From the NCBI RefSeq assembly GCF_900107605.1, contig NZ_FNQJ01000002.1, positions 186,001 to 250,000 on the forward strand: a stretch of DNA of 64,000 bases, given 5' to 3'. Both the position numbers and the translations under genes were made by a program. This document shows, piece after piece, positions 61,392-64,000 of this stretch (position 1 is its first letter; the number at the start of each line of letters is the position of its first letter). The stretch is from Acidovorax soli. Its GTDB lineage: Bacteria; Pseudomonadota; Gammaproteobacteria; Burkholderiales; Burkholderiaceae_C. The notes beneath the pieces were generated by a model. It was not told where the DNA came from. It searched no databases and saw only the letters and a list, made by a program, of their open reading frames with translations.

Positions 61392-62636
61392 TCAGGGGGT
61401 GCGCACCTTGACGCGGGCGCCATCGGCCAGCGCAGCGGGCGGGTACACCACCAGCTGTGCACCCGCCTGCAGCCCCTCTTTCACCCAGGCATGGGTGCTG
61501 CCGCGCGCCTCCAGCACCACCGGCACGCGCCGCGCCCGGCCTCCATCGACCACAAACACCGCCATGCGGAACTCCGTGGAATCCGCGATGGGGGGCGCTG
61601 CGGCATCGGCGCTGGCGGGCAGCGGGAACAGCGCGCTCACCGGCACCAGGGTGGCGTCCTGCGCCTCGCGCGTGAGCACGCGCGCCACCACGCGGTAGCC
61701 GTCGCCCAGCGCGGCCCACTGTGCGGGGGGGCTGGTCAGGTCGATCAGCACGTTGACCCGTTGCTCCTCCACTCCCAGCGCCGAGACCTTGGTGAACGCC
61801 ACCGGCTCCACGCTGCGCACGCGCCCCTGCAACACGCCCGGGCCACCCCAGCGCTCAATGCGCACGGGGCTGCCGGGGTGTACCTGCAGCGCATCGGTGG
61901 ACAGCAGCGGTGCCACCACTTCGAGCTGCGCGGTGTCACCCACCTCGATGAGCACGGCGCCCAGCGCCACCACGCCCTCGCTGGCCTGCGCCACGCGCAG
62001 CACACGGCCGGCCACAGGGGTCAGCACCTCGAAGGCTTTGCCAACCTGCGTGCCGCCGGGCCGCTGCACCACGTCGAGCGCCGCACGGGCCTGGGCCAGG
62101 TCGGCGCGGGCCACCTGCTGGTCCTGCACCGCGGCGTCGGCGTCTTTCTCGGCCGCCTGCACCGCCAGGCGCTCGGTATCCAGCCGCGCGGGGGCCACAA
62201 AGCCCTGCTGCGCCAGCTGCTCGCTGCGGCGCAGGTCATGGCGGGCCTGTTCCAGCGCCACGCGGCTGCGCTCGATGCGCACGGCAGCGCGCTGCACACC
62301 GGCCTGAGCCGCCGTCACGCGGGCCTGCTGTTCACGCAGGCTGCGCTCGTCCAGCAGGGCCGGCAAACCGGGGGTCATGCGCGCCACCACGTCACCCGCC
62401 CGCACGGCATCGCCCTCGCGCAGCACAATGCGCGCCAAGCGACCGGCCAGCGGGGCCGAAATGCTGTAGCGATCGCGCAGGCGGGTTTTCGCGTCCTCGT
62501 CAACGCCAGCCTCGAAGCGCCCCTGCACCACGGCCGCCGTCTCCACCGGCAGCGGCCGGGGTGCAAATGCCCAGGCCAGCAAGGCGCCCAGCACCACCAG
62601 CGTCCCGCCACCCCAGATCACCGTTTTCTTCTGCAT
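61392..62636 (-). CDS. HlyD/RND-type periplasmic adaptor of an ABC exporter
   Basis: A 414-residue membrane-fusion protein. N-terminal anchor VIWGGGTLVVLGALLAWAFA, barrel-sandwich halves around ISAPLAGRLARIVLREGDAVRAGDVVARM and LTPVAGRVLRVAQASEGVVALG, and a coiled-coil hairpin between (RVTAAQAGVQRAAVRIERSR...). It links an inner-membrane exporter to the outer membrane or assists substrate release. GGGGAAG six bases before ATG favours this start; an ATG at 62678 overlaps the permease stop (ATGA) and would add 14 residues. The permease gene precedes it directly. Confidence 0.88.
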   Translation of the reverse strand: MQKKTVIWGGGTLVVLGALLAWAFAPRPLPVETAAVVQGRFEAGVDEDAKTRLRDRYSISAPLAGRLARIVLREGDAVRAGDVVARMTPGLPALLDERSLREQQARVTAAQAGVQRAAVRIERSRVALEQARHDLRRSEQLAQQGFVAPARLDTERLAVQAAEKDADAAVQDQQVARADLAQARAALDVVQRPGGTQVGKAFEVLTPVAGRVLRVAQASEGVVALGAVLIEVGDTAQLEVVAPLLSTDALQVHPGSPVRIERWGGPGVLQGRVRSVEPVAFTKVSALGVEEQRVNVLIDLTSPPAQWAALGDGYRVVARVLTREAQDATLVPVSALFPLPASADAAAPPIADSTEFRMAVFVVDGGRARRVPVVLEARGSTHAWVKEGLQAGAQLVVYPPAALADGARVKVRTP

Positions 62637-62674
62637 TGCCGTCTTCCCCTTGCCTGCATTGTTGGTTGCCTGTG

Positions 62675-64000
62675 TCATTCCCGCGTCTTGAGCGCACCCA
62701 CCATGTCCAGCCGGTCGATCTGCCGGCGCACCACCAGGGCGCTGGCCACCCCCGCCGCCACCACGCACAGCCCTGCCCAGGCATAGGTGCGCGCACTGAT
62801 GACCACCGGAAACAGGAACTGGTCGTTCTTGAGCAGTTCCACCAGCAGGTGCACCAGCCCCCAGCCCATGGCCATGCCCAGCGGCAGCGCCAGCGCAATG
62901 CCGATCGCCAGCTCGCCCAGCAGCAAGGCCGACACCTCGCCGCGCGTGAAACCCAGCACGCGCAGGCTGGCCAGCTCCCAGGTGCGTTCGGCCAGGGCAA
63001 TGCGCGCATTGTTGTAGACCACGCCCACGGCGATTACGGCCGCGAACAGCGTGAGGATGGTGCTCATGATGCGCACATTGCGCGCGCTCACATCCTGCAT
63101 GTTGCGCAGCAGCGTGGCCTTGCTGAAGGCGCCCGCCACGCGCGGCAGGGCCTTGGTGGCCTCCAGAAAGCGCGCTTCGGAGCCGGGCTCCAGCGCCACA
63201 TTGAACTGCGAGGCCACGTTGCCCTCCTGCAGCCAGCGGTTGAGTGTGTCGCGCTGCACGTAGGCGTTCAGGCCCATCATCTCGCGCACGGTGGCCTGCA
63301 CGGGCACATACAGCGTGCGCTGCCGGCCTTCCAGCACCTCCACGCGCACCCTGTCGCCCACGCGCACGCCCAGCTTGTCGGCCAGGCGGTCGGTGAGCAG
63401 CAGTCCGGCATCGGGCACGGTGCTCTGGCGGCCCTCCACATCCACAATGCGCAACAGCTGTGCGTCCGGGGCCACGCCCTGCAGCCCCACCCGCTCGCTG
63501 CGGTGGCCGTAGGCCATGCGCACCGCCACACTGCGCGCGGGCTCCACACCCGTCACACCGGGCAAGCGCGCCAGCTGCAGGCGGGCCAGCGCATCCACCG
63601 GTTCGGTCATCCAGACATTCACATCGCTGCGCATCGCGATGTGGAAGGTGGTGTCCACGATGTGATCGATGGCATCGCGAAAGAAATTGCCCATGACCAC
63701 GATGGCCACCGCAGCGGCCGTGCCACCGATGGTGAGCGTGGTGCGCAGGGGCTTGCGCTCCATGTTGCGCAGGATCATGCGCAGCCCAGCGGGTATGCGG
63801 CGCACCCCCAGGCGCTCCAGCGTGGTGCGGCGGTACTGGCCCGGGGCGGGCGGGCGCATGGCCTCGGCCGGGGCCAGGCGCACGGTGGCCCCGATTGCGC
63901 TGAGCGTGCCCAGCAGCGCGGTGCCGCCCGTGACGCCAGCCCCCACCAGGATCAGCCAGGGCGCAATGCGATGTTCGAACACCGGAAAGAAAAAGAACTC
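62675..64000 (-). CDS. FtsX/MacB-type ABC transporter permease, partial (5' end beyond window)
   Basis: The frame is open to the window edge, with at least 441 residues visible, so the N-terminus is missing; the GTG at 63982 is internal. Seen are a helix (WLILVGAGVTGGTALLGTLSA), a MacB-type periplasmic domain starting after TTLTIGGTAAAVAIVVMGNFF, and the C-terminal FtsX core with three helices (MSTILTLFAAVIAVGVVYNNARIALAERTWELASLRVLGFTRGEVSALLLGELAIGIALALP). With the HlyD-like adaptor downstream it forms an export or lipid-trafficking system; the ATPase gene presumably lies upstream beyond the window. Confidence 0.9.
   Translation of the reverse strand, partial: EFFFFPVFEHRIAPWLILVGAGVTGGTALLGTLSAIGATVRLAPAEAMRPPAPGQYRRTTLERLGVRRIPAGLRMILRNMERKPLRTTLTIGGTAAAVAIVVMGNFFRDAIDHIVDTTFHIAMRSDVNVWMTEPVDALARLQLARLPGVTGVEPARSVAVRMAYGHRSERVGLQGVAPDAQLLRIVDVEGRQSTVPDAGLLLTDRLADKLGVRVGDRVRVEVLEGRQRTLYVPVQATVREMMGLNAYVQRDTLNRWLQEGNVASQFNVALEPGSEARFLEATKALPRVAGAFSKATLLRNMQDVSARNVRIMSTILTLFAAVIAVGVVYNNARIALAERTWELASLRVLGFTRGEVSALLLGELAIGIALALPLGMAMGWGLVHLLVELLKNDQFLFPVVISARTYAWAGLCVVAAGVASALVVRRQIDRLDMVGALKTRE

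Noticed and set aside
63982-63982. GTG at 63982 as the start of the FtsX-type permease
   Set aside because: The frame is open upstream to the window edge and the protein would lack its N-terminal helix and first domain; the gene is simply cut by the window.

Overview
The window is GC-rich chromosomal DNA of a betaproteobacterium, most likely a member of the Comamonadaceae close to Acidovorax. This is inferred from the gene content: a Bug-type solute-binding protein, a DUF4148 exported protein, an IclR-controlled pca cluster, a Chp-type pilus chemosensory operon headed by rubredoxin, and a dusB-fis-purH order. A short intergenic repeat family built on AAGCGC and AGCTAT boxes also points this way. 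Nearly all of the window is ordinary, densely packed coding sequence. I saw no prophage, CRISPR array, rRNA operon or complete insertion sequence. One tRNA gene, tRNA-Arg(CCU), is present.

Layout. 1-5.7 kb: a BioC-like methyltransferase cut by the window edge, comF, trmL, a LysR regulator, a small exported DUF4148 protein, the first copy of a 271-bp inverted-repeat element, a MaoC hydratase, an orphan ParA ATPase and a LysE exporter. 5.9-9.6 kb: a KefB/KefC-type antiporter, a TRIC-family channel and a Bug solute-binding protein. 9.8-14.9 kb: a beta-ketoadipate operon (pcaI-pcaJ-pcaF-pcaD-SDR, probably continuing into the Bug gene) facing an IclR regulator across a shared palindromic operator region. 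15-17.9 kb: small DUF proteins, a tandem universal stress protein and a cytochrome c4. 18-26.9 kb: a one-directional run of MoxR ATPase, small membrane protein, GNAT, VWA protein, TamA and TamB.

27-40.8 kb: tRNA-Arg(CCU), a double-CDGSH protein, a patatin phospholipase and a phospholipase D/cardiolipin synthase. Next come an iron-type ABC permease and ATPase transcribed divergently from a Fur-box-like site, and a PlsC acyltransferase. The pyrimidine cluster follows (yqgE-ruvX-pyrR-pyrB-pyrX, where the pyrX product has lost its metal-binding histidines), then a photolyase and PilU. 40.9-50.8 kb: the operon rubredoxin-pilG-pilH-pilI-pilJ-chpA, encoding the chemosensory system that controls type IV pili; ChpA is about 2000 residues. 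50.9-58.1 kb: a ThiD-like kinase overlapping hemL, a Tat-exported PhoD phosphatase, then purH, fis and dusB on the other strand. 58.3-64 kb: the second copy of the 271-bp element, a small lipoprotein, a YqaA-like membrane protein, a phosphotransferase/P-loop kinase fusion, and an HlyD adaptor with an FtsX-type permease that runs off the window.

The most noteworthy non-coding signals are two. One is a pair of 271-bp MITE-like elements that differ at 2 positions, share 19-bp perfect terminal inverted repeats and have target-site-like flanks of the form YTNAG. The other is a dispersed intergenic repeat family with about ten occurrences, placed at gene ends, inside operons and, in one case, forming the 3' end of a coding sequence.
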